Below, in pieces: positions 38,529 to 48,669 of a DNA stretch of 64,000 nt. The DNA comes from Hippopus hippopus. Taxonomy: Eukaryota; Mollusca; Bivalvia; Cardiida; Cardiidae. A model generated the notes under the pieces. It ran no database searches. It was given only the letters and a program-made list of their open reading frames with translations, and was not told where the DNA came from. The stretch lies in contig OX328097.1 of NCBI GenBank assembly GCA_946811185.2, positions 32,573,627-32,637,626 of the forward strand, written 5' to 3'. Each line of letters starts with the position of its first letter. Position 1 is the stretch's first letter. The translations under genes and the position numbers were made by a program.

Positions 38529-38633
38529 TTTACCGGAAACGGAAATATGACTGTGTATTTAACGGATGCACATAAATAGCCTGGAAACGGCCCGGTGTTA
38601 GAAAATTACATCGGACACATTTTATAATTTAAT
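38529..38633. promoter_or_regulatory. Candidate bidirectional promoter, PRPF39 / EF-hand gene
   Basis: The 105 bp separate two divergent start codons. Near the PRPF39 side is ACCGGAAACGGAAAT, which contains an ETS-like CCGGAA. Toward the plus-strand gene are CACATAAATAGCC (TATA-like) and TTTTATAATTTAAT. Divergent housekeeping genes with ETS motifs commonly share promoters; that the two are co-regulated here is inference. Confidence 0.5.
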
Positions 38634-41600
38634 ATGAAAACAGGCAAAGCCAAGCAACGGCCGAAAGAGACCTTTTCTAAGACGTATTCAAAAATGATTG
38701 GTACAATAACTGATCGGTGCAGGTAAGTTCATTTGACACTGCCTAGCAAATTTTTGATGGCCGTAGATATCTACTGCTTTAACTTTTTACCAAACGACAA
38801 ATTCAAAATTGAAGACTTCTGCAGACAATGAAACAAAAGTCCTCAACAGGGTAGAAAACAATGTGGGAAAGTGGGGGTTTACCAGCATTTTGTCCTTTTC
38901 CCGAGATGTCTTCAGAATCCCTCTCCTTCAGGGTCGTTTAAACACGGGATTGTATAGTTAAGGGGTTAACCTGTGAAACAATTTAGCCCCAAATTATCAG
39001 GGGTCGCTAATTAGAATCCCAGCTGGACTTTAGACTAGTTTTTTTTCCCCCGAGGATTGATGATAGTCATTACTACAGAATTCATCCTCCTGTCACCGCT
39101 GATCACTGCTTTGGTAGAGGTGAGGTGGGAAAGCAGCCAGTTGCCTGGAAAGAAGTTAGTGCATATCCTGATAAAAGGCACTCCAGGAAAGCAAGGATAG
39201 GTGCACTGGCTGCCACAACATAACTGAAATAATGTTGAAAGTGGCGTTAACACCGACAAACATACAAATACACGTATTTATTATGCCTCTGTGTACATTA
39301 GGAAATATGTTATTCCTGCTATTATTTCATTTTCATTTCGCTACGTAGGGTGTAGAAACCTATCTAAAAAAATAAGGAACTTTGTATACACTAACACGTT
39401 GTACATAAATCAAGAAAGAATATCGTTAGAATATGTAGACGGTGTAATTTTCAGGCTTTCGAATATGAATATTGTCAAAACTCTTTGCGGATTCAATATG
39501 TAGAGAAATAGTGAAAACTAAAATTGCAAGAAATTGTCTCTTTTTTCCAGTTTTGCATATCCTTGCAAAGGATAGGGCCAAATCTTAGAAGGAAAAAAAA
39601 TGTGTGCACTCTAGAGGCCACATTTTCAGCCAGATACTTAGCCTATGAAACTTGACCAGAATCTTAGTCTTGATGATGTCTTGGGGAATTTGGAAATTGG
39701 GTCACATCGGGTAAAAAGTAGGTCACAGGACAAATCTTAGAAAAAACCTCGTTTGCACGTAGAGGCCACATTTTCAGCATGATAGGCTACTCATGAAAGT
39801 TGGTGAGAACGTTTGTCCTGATCGACAAGTTCGGGTCATGTTGGGTCAAAAAGTAGGTCACTTAGATTCATTTGTTTTACATCATTAAAACCAAAATCTC
39901 TTCAGCTTTATCAACCGTAGATGACTTTACATAGCTGAGCGCTCTAGGGTCAATGGCACTCTTGTTACAGCAGGGACCAATTCATACCCAAAGTTGCAGG
40001 CCACTTGTCCGGGTGGACACGGAAAATCTACGCGTAACTTATTTTTGACGCATTACAACAACGAACAAGCAGTATCAAATACATTAAAACCCATTACCGT
40101 ATTTTACGTCTTTTACCAACCCTGAGGTAAAAGGCTTTTGAAAACATGATGGAAAAAGGAGAATATGCTGGTAACCAGCATTTCCTCCTTTTCCCAAATG
40201 TTTTTTTACCTACGATAGACAAATTTCATTTTTTGAGTCACATGTAATTTGTCGTGTGCAAGTGCTTTCCGTATTGACAAATATAAAGTATTGTTGTCTG
40301 GTAAAGAGTTAATTCGTTATCCTCCGGTAAGAATTTGCAAGCGACTTTGAAAAAGTCATTGTAAGAATATAGATCTATATGAAATCATTGTGGCAAAAGG
40401 ATAAATTGCTTGCAACATTCAATTTCTCCCTTTAGAACATTTTTGCCCGGTCTGCTGCAACATCAGAAGTCGTCTGCAGTCAGTAATGTGTTATTCCGCA
40501 AAAGTGTCCCGTTATTGATATTGAATTTCGTAACTAATAGACTAAGCGCAATGACCCGTTTGTCTATGCCCTACTTACTTAAGACTTTGAATCGGTCGTT
40601 TGCTGTGGGATTTGGTGAAAAATGGTATGTTTCCTCTCCCCATTGGGAATTATTGTTTGCAATCGCGTATACATATATAATAATTCTTTCTTTCTTTCTT
40701 TCTTTCTGTCCGCCGCCCTGCGCATGCCTACCTGCCTAAAATAGGTAGTAGCTCAAACACAAGGGTGTTTACGATAATTGACCTGCTAAATACTTTTGTT
40801 TCTTACTTAATGCATATGATGAGTCCAGAACATCTAATGTTTTTGTATGCCCACATCAATTCTTTTCATATCCACTTTTCAGTCAGCACCAGGCCAAATT
40901 AACGCCGACTTTCTAGATTTGACTGTCGAAGAAAGACGATGTAAGTAATTATTCAAAACCTTAACATGAACATTTTACAATATCAACATAGTACAGGGAT
41001 TTCAAACATCTTTTTAACTCTTTACCAAACGACAAAATTTTAGACTCAACCAGACTGAAAGCATCCACAGATGACGAATAAAATGTAGCTGAAATGATGA
41101 TTTCTGTCTTTGATAGAGTAGAATAAAATTGTGGGAAAAGGAGAAAATGCTGGTTGCCAGCATTTTCTCCTTTTCCAACAATGTTTTCAAAAGCCTGTCT
41201 GCAAATTGTCGTTAAAATTCGGGATTGTGTGGTAAAGGGTTAAAAGAAATTTAATATTTCATAAGGCAGTATCAATATTAATGAAACCGTGACTGCTTAG
41301 AACTGGCTGGCTACCAGGGCGACTTGAAGCCGCGTTCCTTTTTATAATAAGTCATCAACCCCATTAAGTTCAGTCAGCACATTATCCTCCACCCGTAGCT
41401 CAAGCCAGTGCGCTATGTAGCCTGTTGATTGAGTATGTTAGATGTACCATACAAAGTTTAGCAGTAGTCAGTACACGGCTAGTATACATGTCACCTAGCT
41501 AACTCAAAGTCACTGGCTTTCAGCGACAAACCCAAGAAATGATATACCCAAGAAAGGGGTTGTTTGACCTGCACCCTCGACTACATGTAAAGAACTGTAC

Positions 41601-44600
41601 AATTTCAAGTGTAGGCTGCAAATTATTGACTTTTGTGTTTTTTAACTACATCTAATTATGTGTGAAAAGGCGTCTTTTTCAAGAAAAGAATAGAATCAAG
41701 GCATCGGAATACTTGAAGCAGGCATAGCCAAAGAGAACTTGTCTGCACAGTAGCGTCTCAAATAGCTTCGATTTAAGACTAACACCCCCCTCCCCCTTTC
41801 TCTTTTCGAATTAAAGGTTGTAACGTAGGCTAACAGTTTTATTGCTACGAACACAAGGCTATATGCATACGTTACCAGTTTTCCTTTCGTACGGAAAAAT
41901 TGAAATTAGGATATGATACGACACGTGTTTTTTGAACTGCCCTCTGTAAAAAAGGGGTTTTGTGCATCTTCGTAATGCATTACACCAAGTAAGTCGTCGC
42001 GCAATACGGATTCACTTTATCTAAACAAGAGGGCCATGATGGCCCTGAAGTCGCCTCCCTCCCCCGAGTCTTTTGACCATACATGACACATTTACAATCT
42101 CTTTCGAAATATAATGACAAACATACTGACAAACTTTCATTTGTATTGGACTCAAAATATGGCCTCTAGAGTGTACACAAGCTTTTTCTAGAATTCGCCT
42201 CATTGACATACTTTTAAGCACAACATTGCCTATTTTCAAACTCGAAGAAATTATCCAGACAAACATTCTGACCACCTTTCACCAGTATTTGAGAGAAAAT
42301 GTGGATTGTAGAATGAACACAAGGTTTTTTCTAAGATTTGACCTAGTGACCTAGTTTTTGATCCAACATGACTCATTTTCAAACTCGTCTAAGATATCAT
42401 CAAGACAAACATTCTGACTAAGTTTCAAGATTATCAGACTGAAAGTGTGCCTTAAGAGTGCACACAAGGTTTTTCAAAGATTAAACCTGGTGACATATTT
42501 TCTGACCCGATGTGACCCATTTTCGGTCTCGTCCAAGATATCATCAAGACAAACATTCTGACCAATTTTCGAGTGCTGCACCGCAAATGTGGCCTCCAAA
42601 GTGTACATAAGTTTTTATAAGATTTGACCTAGTGACCTACTTTTCGACGCGACATGACCTATTTTCGAAGTTGTCCAAGATATTATCATTCTGACAAACT
42701 TTCATTGGTATTTGACTGAAATTGTGGCCTCTAGAGCGTACACAAGGTTTTTCCAAAGACCTGACTTGTTGACCTAGTTTTCCACACAACATGACCCATT
42801 TTCAAACTCATATATGATATCATCAAGATAAAGATTCTGACAAACTTTCATTGGTATTGAACTGAAAATGTGGCCTCTATAGCGTACACAAGGTTTTTCA
42901 AAGATTTGACCTGGTGACATAGTTTTTGACCTGATGTGACCCATTTTCAAAATTATCCAAGATGTCTTCAATATAAACATTCTGACCAATTTTCAAGAGT
43001 ATTGTACAGAAAATGTGGCCTCTAGAGTGTACATAAGAATTTTCTAAGATTTGATCTAGTGACCTAGTTTTTTGCCCGACTCCGATATATTATCAAGACA
43101 AAGATTCTGACTAACTTTCACCAGTATTGTACTGAAAATATGACCTGTAGAGCGTACACAAGGTTTTTCAAAGATTTGACCTAGTGACCTATTTTTTTAC
43201 CCGACATGACCCATTTTCGAACTTGGCCGAGATATCACCAAGACAAACAGTCTGACCAAGTTTCTTAAATATCGGACTAAAAATCTTGCCTCTAGAGCGC
43301 ACACGTGAAAGTTGACGACGGACGACGCACGACGGACACGGCACGATCACAAATGCTCACCTTGAGCACTTCGTGATCCGGTGAGCTAAAAAACGACTGA
43401 GTCATTAGGTATAACGGGCCTTTGACATGAAGAAAATTCACCGACAGCAAAAAATTTTGACCCATGTCAGTCTACGCGGAATGCGCAGGGTGACATCGGT
43501 CGATATGATTGCATTGCATTAAACCAGCTTTTCACAGTGTACGACTCATTTCTTTATGCCGAGCCCCGATAGCTCAGTCAGTAGCGTGCAGGACTTGAGA
43601 ACACGTGGTCCAGGGTTCGATCCCTGGCTCGGCCAATTTCTTTCCGAGGATTGATGATAGTCACTGCGACAGGATTCATTCCTCTCCCACTGCTGACCAT
43701 TGTTTCGACGATGATTATGTGGGAAAGCAGCCAGTGGCTTGGAAAGAAAAATGTACGAAGTACCGGTAAAAGAGACTCCAGGAACGCATGGATAGGTGCA
43801 CTGGCCGCCGCGATATAACTGAAATAATGTTGAAAACGGCGTTAAACACCATACAATCAATCATTTCTTTATTGCCATAGACTTGCCATATGCTTGGCGA
43901 TTACTGGGTTGTAACGAGACCGACAGCGTACCAGTTACACAGCTAGGTAGAATCCTGCGAGGGTTTGGTAAAAACCCGGCGGAAAGAGATCTCCAGTATC
44001 TCAAATTTAACAACGGAATAGATGGTAAGTTTTCATATACATAACCTTCCATTTATAACTCAATACCAAGCCGACAATTTTGGAAACGTCGCTTTTACTT
44101 TACTTGAGTACTTTTCAAATTTAAACCAAAGGTTGCGAAGTTCAGGTGTCAAACCAGATTTTGACCAAAAATGCTGGTTACCAGTATTTTCTCGTTTTCC
44201 CACAATGCTTTAAAAAGCCTTGTCTGTCAAGGTAATTAAAACTCGGGGTTGTTCGGTTAAGGAAAACGGTTGTAAATAAAGTCAATTCAGACACAAAGCT
44301 TGCTACTAAATAGATAAGAGGGCTTCTCTGTAGCTGATAGGTTGGATTTGTAATCGAGAAGTTCATTTTTCGAGTCCACCGCCTACTGCGAAAAGACACA
44401 GCAGAGCTACGCTCTATTATTTTCTGGTCCAACCCAGGAAAGATACGTTACGAATTACAAAAAAGAACTCAAAGTCGTCGCAATCATGAGATGCTTATGA
44501 CTGAAAACTGTTTGAAACGCCAACACGAGCGAACTTCTTATTTTTTCAGAGGAAGATCGGCTCTTGTATGATGACTGTGTAGACCTGTACAAACAATGTC

Positions 44601-45889
44601 AGAGCGAGGTTAATTCAACAGAAAAGTTGATCGCAGCCTTTCGAGTTTTCGACAAAGAGGGAAGTGGTAAAATACTCGTCACAGACTTAAGGTATAAACA
44701 AAAGAAAAATATCTAGGTGGCGAAGCAGAACTAAAGGTGCTCTTGCGGACAGTATGTCGCAGTCATATTTGTTTCTACACTATTTTGATAGATAAAAGTA
44801 GCATCATTGTCGGTTATAAGTCAACAAAGATGACCAGAATATGATGTAACTGGCGGTCATAATGGCAACATGCATATTTGAAGCCAAACTGAGTCATGTT
44901 TTACAGATTTTCTTACAAGAGTTGCAAAAATTTTCACAAATTTCTACCGCTGAATACCGCGAGTTTCCCCTTTGCAGTCTAAAGAGAGCGAGAGAGAGCC
45001 GTCAAATAAAGGAGACACCCGTTATATAAAGGCTAAATAAAAGAAATGTAAAGTTATCGGGTGATCATCATGGCCTGTATATACTAAGTTTTTTCCCCCG
45101 AGTATCATTAATACGATCGATCTGTATCTTTATAGCCCATCAAGGCTTTTAAAACAAAGGATAATGGTAAAGCTACGATGGTTTCATTTCAGAGATATAA
45201 TGACACGACTGGGTGAACCAATAACAGATGGCGAAATTGATCACATAGTCCGGGTTGCTGATGCCTCGCAGTCTGGTATTGTCAACTATGAAGGTAGCCT
45301 ATTCTTTAATAACGATTTTGTATTATGGCAAATTACAACATAATTTCGGGAACAAAAGTATGGCCTGAAATTCATCGATCATACATTCAATTACTATACA
45401 AATATGACCTTTTACGCCCCTTTAAAAGACAGTTCATGGAAACACTGTTGAACAGACCAGGTATCATAGCTACAAGTAATTGTTGCTTTTCTACCTGTCA
45501 TTTTTTATACCGATTAAAGTTACAATTGTACTCGTACATTGTTTCCTTTCTTTTTACCTAAATGTCACCAGAAATCGTTTATGTATGTGTACAAGTGAAC
45601 ATATGATCCCCGATATGACTTTGCCCAAACAGAGGCTAGTCTTATTACAACGAAACAAAATGGCTTAAATTACATTCTCGTTAAAAATTTCAGGGTTTAA
45701 TCCTGTGATTGTACGTATATACGCACTCTGTATGTCCTAATAAAAACTTACCTACACTGGAAGAATAGCTGATGCTGGATTTCATTTTATGTAAATAAGC
45801 CATAGCTCAAATCACACGTGACTTTACTTTTCTTTTCAGATTTCTGTAGACTTATTATGACAGATAACAGGCCATTACTACGTATCTAA
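38634..45889 (+). CDS. EF-hand (calmodulin/myosin-light-chain-like) protein gene
   Basis: Phase-consistent exons are 40883-40940, 43881-44024, 44550-44691, 45193-45293 and 45840-45889 (stop TAA), coding 164 residues from SAPGQINADFLDLTVEERR. A likely first exon, 38634-38722 (MKTGKAKQRPKETFSKTYSK), ends in a phase that does not fit exon 40883, so a small exon of length 1 mod 3 between them is missing from this model. The fold looks like calmodulin or myosin essential light chain: a central AFRVFDKEGSGKILVTDLRD then IMTRLGEPITDGEIDHIV and DASQSGIVNYEDFCRLI. The loops lack acidic residues at several ligand positions and have D where E is usual at position 12, so strong calcium binding is doubtful. 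I do not assign a gene name. Confidence 0.78.
38783..38965. mobile_element. TTAA-MITE (family 1), shortened copy
   Basis: TTAA at 38779-38782 and 38966-38969. One arm of the hairpin is deleted (GTGGGAAAGTGGGGGTTTAC). Confidence 0.75.
39005..39270 (+). mobile_element. SINE with degraded head
   Basis: CCCGAGGATTGATGATAGTC, GGGAAAGCAGCCAGTTGCCT, CACTCCAGGAAAGCAAGGAT and AGGTGCACTGGCTGCC match the copy at 43558-43865; the tRNA head is reduced to AATTAGAATCCCAGCTGG. Confidence 0.75.
39541..39966 (-). mobile_element. ACAAGAG-family tandem-unit element, minus orientation
   Basis: Two units share GACAAATCTTAGAA / CAAATCTTAGAAGG, AGAGGCCACATTTTCAGC and AAAAGTAGGTCAC. The right edge CAATGGCACTCTTGTT is the complement of the ACAAGAGnGCCAT start motif seen at 42025. 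Confidence 0.65.
40092..40308. mobile_element. TTAA-MITE (family 1) copy
   Basis: CCCATTACCGTATTTTACG to TTGTCTGGTAAAGAG with TTAA at 40309-40312. The core is AATATGCTGGTAACCAGCAT. Intronic in the EF-hand gene. Confidence 0.78.
41018..41239. mobile_element. TTAA-MITE (family 1), intact 222-bp copy
   Basis: TTAA at 41014-41017 and 41240-41243; ends CTCTTTACCAAACGACAAAA and GATTGTGTGGTAAAGGG. The hairpin is near perfect. Confidence 0.9.
41933..43547. mobile_element. MITE family 2 interrupted by a 1.36-kb repeat element
   Basis: The left part ends at 42024 (GGATTCACTTTATCTAA) and the right part starts about 43391 (CGACTGAGTCATTAGGTATA) and ends with CAGCTTTTCACAGTGTACGA. Uninterrupted copies read GTCTAAGTCGACTGAATCAC at this place, so the intervening DNA was inserted here. 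Confidence 0.8.
42025..43390. mobile_element. ACAAGAGGGCCATGATGG...GAGCTAAAA tandem-unit element
   Basis: About eight diverged units of roughly 130-145 bp are each marked by GACCTAGTGACCTA, TTTGAC, TGACCCATTTTC, TCCAAGATATCATCAAGAC, AAACATTCTGAC and GTGGCCTCTAGAGCGTAC. The 3' end block has GACGACGGACGACGCACGAC, then GATCACAAATGCTCACC, GAGCACTTCG and GGTGAGCTAAAA. Boundaries come from its insertion into a MITE. No protein is encoded. Confidence 0.85.
43558..43865 (+). mobile_element. tRNA-headed SINE, best copy
   Basis: The head (43558-43634) has an A box TAGCTCAGTCAGTAG (43570-43584) and a perfect B box GGTTCGATCCC (43614-43624) with a T-arm GGTCCAGGGTTCGATCCCTG. The body runs through CCGAGGATTGATGATAGTCA, AAAGCAGCCAGTGGCTTGG and GATAGGTGCACTGGCC to GGCGTTAAACACCATACAAT. 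It ends about 15-20 bases before the acceptor of an EF-hand gene exon. Confidence 0.88.
44165..44262. mobile_element. TTAA-MITE (family 1), half copy
   Basis: AAAATGCTGGTTACCAGTAT then TTTCCCACAATGCTTTAAAA and GGGGTTGTTCGGTTAAGG; the left arm is missing. Confidence 0.65.
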
Positions 45890-46012
45890 AGCTGTCAAGT
45901 GGCTGTGTGTAATCTATACTACAAGTTCTTTCAAGGCAAATACGTAATACCAAAACAAAATAGATGTTCAATTCTTCAAGATTCGGAGTAGAGTTAGGCT
46001 GAGTTTTTTATC

Positions 46013-46186
46013 AGGGACCACATTCACGAATCATTCTTAGTTTCATCCTTAGTCTTTAGTTTCTACATTTAGGCAAGTAGCGGTTAAGCCAATCAGAAAT
46101 TGTGCTAATTTCAAATTTTAAGAAAATTCATGAGAGTAAGACTATGAATGTTCATAAGAATAGTTTGTGAATAAAGACCCTGACCC
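46013..46186. mobile_element. MITE family 3, second copy
   Basis: CACGAATCATTCTTAGTTTC on the left and GACTATGAATGTTCATAAGA then ATAGTTTGTGAATAAAGACC on the right mirror each other, with outer TCAGGGACC/ACCCTGA. It corresponds to 9368-9565. Confidence 0.6.
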
Positions 46187-46280
46187 TGCCATCCATTAAC
46201 ACGGTCAAACCCACTGCTGAAAATGACAAGATCATTTACTTGATTTACCTCTATCTTTTTATTTTTTCCCCTATGAATAA

Positions 46281-46873
46281 ACTAGAGGCGCTTGAGCGCC
46301 TGTATCGCTCCACAGGCCTGATATTTCTATAATGGCAAAAGGAAATTTTTAACAATTATCATTCAATCCTGCATTTTAGCTCACTGAAGAAACAATTTGG
46401 TAGACAATCATCATAGGAACTTACCTGCAAAACAACAATGAAATCCAATGAATAGTTTTAGAGAAGAAATTTTTCAAAGATTTTACTTTATACCATGTTT
46501 TTTGACAGATCTTTTTTTTTTTAAGGAATTCTGTAAACCTGTATCTAAGGAACATTCCTGCAAAATAATAATGCTATCCAAATAGCGGTTTGGGAGGAGA
46601 AGATTTTTAAAGGTTTTTTACTTTGGTTGCCATGGCAACCAGAATCCTTCATGGAACACAATTATTTGAAGGAATTTGAAAGAGGACCACCAAAGGAACA
46701 TTCCTGTGAAATTTGGTAAAAATCCAGTCAATAGTTTCTGAGGAGAAGTTTTTTAAAGAAAAAGTTTACGGACAAACGCACGGACGAACGGACGAACGAA
46801 CGGACGGACGGACGCACGACGGACACAACGCCATGACAATAGCTCGCTGGCCTTCGGCCAGTGGAGCTAAAAA
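46281..46873. mobile_element. ACAAGAG-related element with GGAC-repeat end
   Basis: It starts ACTAGAGGCGCTTGAGCGCC with TGTATCGCTCCACAGG and ends ACAATAGCTCGCTGGCCTTC, GGCCAGTGGAGCTAAAAAA. Two internal units repeat GAGAAGAAATTTTTCAAAG / GAGAAGATTTTTAAAGGTT. A (GGAC)n tract (CGAACGGACGGACGGACGC) precedes the end. Confidence 0.7.
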
Positions 46874-47369
46874 ATGACAGTTATGAAGCAGTGCTATGAA
46901 AAGCGTGACAATGAACACGCGCATAAACAAAACGTTTGGGCAAAAGAAATACTGCTCTTGGTCAACAATTTCTCCTATTGCACTGACACCTAACAGCTAT
47001 GCAGGATATGTACAATATAATTGCATACGGATATGCTTTTTTAGCAAATGTATTATGTTACTTGGTTGATTTGTTAAGAATAAAATTTTAAAAAAATGTA
47101 TATATTTACTTCATGAATGCAAAGAATCGCTGTGAGTTGTTTCAGCTTGGTCATTTCATATAAAAGATAATGGTTTAAACAAAGAGAAGTTTTACTTTGA
47201 TTTCAACAAAAGATCAAGGACTGAAAATGGTTTTGAAAAGATGTAATTTATCTCTGAAAAACTGCAATACAACTAACAACAATTCAAACACAAGTATCAC
47301 AGTTAAAAAATACACTAAACAACAACTACATGTAAATAAATGATAATTGTTCTATTCAAATCCTGTTGA

Positions 47370-47490
47370 CCCTTTACCAAACAATTCTAAGTACTAATCA
47401 TCTTGTTTTCTTCCCTAACAAAGACATATTCCTTCATTTGAGCCACATTAAAATTGTCGTCTGCAAATACTTTCAATTTGGACAAGCCAT
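47370..47490. mobile_element. TTAA-MITE (family 1), core deleted
   Basis: CCCTTTACCAAACAATTC, ACAAAGACATATTCCTTC and GTCTGCAAATACTTTCAATT are in family order without the central palindrome. Confidence 0.6.
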
Positions 47491-47530
47491 GGAGGACCTA
47501 TTGCCTGTTGTACACCTACTTGGGCAGATT

Positions 47531-47688
47531 ATGTTTACCAACCAACAAAATTTTGACTAGTCCCAACTGAAAGCATTTACAGACGAAAAATTCAAAGTGG
47601 CCCAAATGCCGAAATTTTTCTCCTTTTTTCACAGTGATTTCAAAAGTATTTTCCATCAGTGTCCGTAAAACTTGTGAGGTAAAGGGTT
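47531..47688. mobile_element. TTAA-MITE (family 1), shortened
   Basis: TTTACCAACCAACAAAATTT opens it, GTGAGGTAAAGGG TTAAG closes it; one hairpin arm is lost. Confidence 0.65.
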
Positions 47689-48109
47689 AAGCCCTTTTGT
47701 AATATTGTACGTATATACATGCAGTAACTTGCTAATACTGAGCAATTTTTGCTTTTTTTACATTGCTTTTGCATATATCCAAGTATTCGGACTTATATCA
47801 TGTTGATTACAATATACATGTATGACATGTATGTTTTAGCAGATGCAGATGAAATTATTAAACACTACCTTCAATGATGCATGTCAATCAGTCATATAAT
47901 GGCATCAGTATAAGCCGTAAAGACTGGCTATGCAATGCCTTACCCAAGAAAAGTGTCCATTACTAGTGTTACCAGCACAGAACAAACCCAGAACCACTTC
48001 ATTACAAATCTATTGAAATAACCTCTGAGTCAAGGTGAGTGTTCTTCAGATCTGGAAAATTGCATAGATATATTCTATCCTTCAAAATCTCTAAACTCTG
48101 TATCAAATC

Positions 48110-48316
48110 CTTTATCACACAATCCCATGTTTTAACTACCTTGAGAAAGAGGTCATTTGAAAAACATTGAGGGAAAAGGAGAAAATGTTGTTTACTGGCA
48201 TTTTCTCCTTTCCTCATATATTCTATGAAGAAAATCATATTTTAGTCACATTCATTCCATCGTCTGTAAATGCTTTCAATTTGGGCAAGTTTGAAATTCA
48301 ATTTTTTCGTAAAGAC
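48110..48316. mobile_element. TTAA-MITE (family 1) sharing TTAA with the next copy
   Basis: CCTTTATCACACAATCCC to TTTTTTCGTAAAGAC, then TTAA at 48317-48320. The core GGAGAAAATGTTGTTTACTG is diverged. Confidence 0.7.
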
Positions 48317-48320
48317 TTAA

Positions 48321-48558
48321 TGCTTTACCACACAACTACATTATAACTACCCTGAGTAAGAAGGCTTTTGAAAACATAATGGAAAAAGGAGAAAAGGCTT
48401 ATCATCTGCGTTTTCTCCTTTCCCCACAATATTTTCATATTTTCTACCCTTTCAAAAGTATGAAAAAAAAAAACACCATTTGAGACACATTTTTTGTCAT
48501 CTCCAAATACTTTCCATTTGGACAAGTCTATAACTTTGTCATCTGGAGAAGAGAAGAG
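48321..48558. mobile_element. TTAA-MITE (family 1) in the MLH3 3' flank
   Basis: TGCTTTACCACACAACTAC follows the shared TTAA; the right TTAA is at 48559-48562, only about 35 bp from the MLH3 stop codon. The core is diverged (AAAGGCTTATCATCTGCG). Confidence 0.75.
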
Positions 48559-48597
48559 TTAACAACCCCTCAGTACAACACTGCCACAAGTTTGTCA

Positions 48598-48669
48598 TCA
48601 TTTATTTGTTGTGGAAACTTTCTGCTTCTTCATAGCCACACACAATTTTTGCAATTGTGGCTTTTGTTT
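48598..48669 (-). CDS. MLH3: MLH3 terminal exon
   Basis: Encodes [20 protein letters not shown] and TNK then TGA. AATAAA overlaps the final codons (complement of TTTATT at 48601-48606 with the stop just after), which is an unusual place for a poly(A) signal and may be coincidental. Confidence 0.8.
   Translation of the reverse strand, partial: KQKPQLQKLCVAMKKQKVSTTNK

Larger units (their letters stand above)
45890..48597. other. Intergenic region between the EF-hand gene and MLH3
   Basis: The two genes converge tail to tail here. It contains a family 3 MITE, an ACAAGAG-like element with a GGAC-rich end, and several family 1 MITEs. An AATAAA at 46170-46175 (inside the family 3 MITE) is a possible poly(A) signal for the EF-hand gene. 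No exon was found. Confidence 0.55.

Noticed and set aside
40410..40739. 109-codon open frame before the second EF-hand exon
   Set aside because: It overlaps a MITE fragment and a TTTC microsatellite and does not resemble the EF-hand protein.
43558..43634. Possible functional tRNA gene
   Set aside because: A and B boxes are good, but it is joined to a SINE body found in several copies, and no proper acceptor stem closes the cloverleaf.
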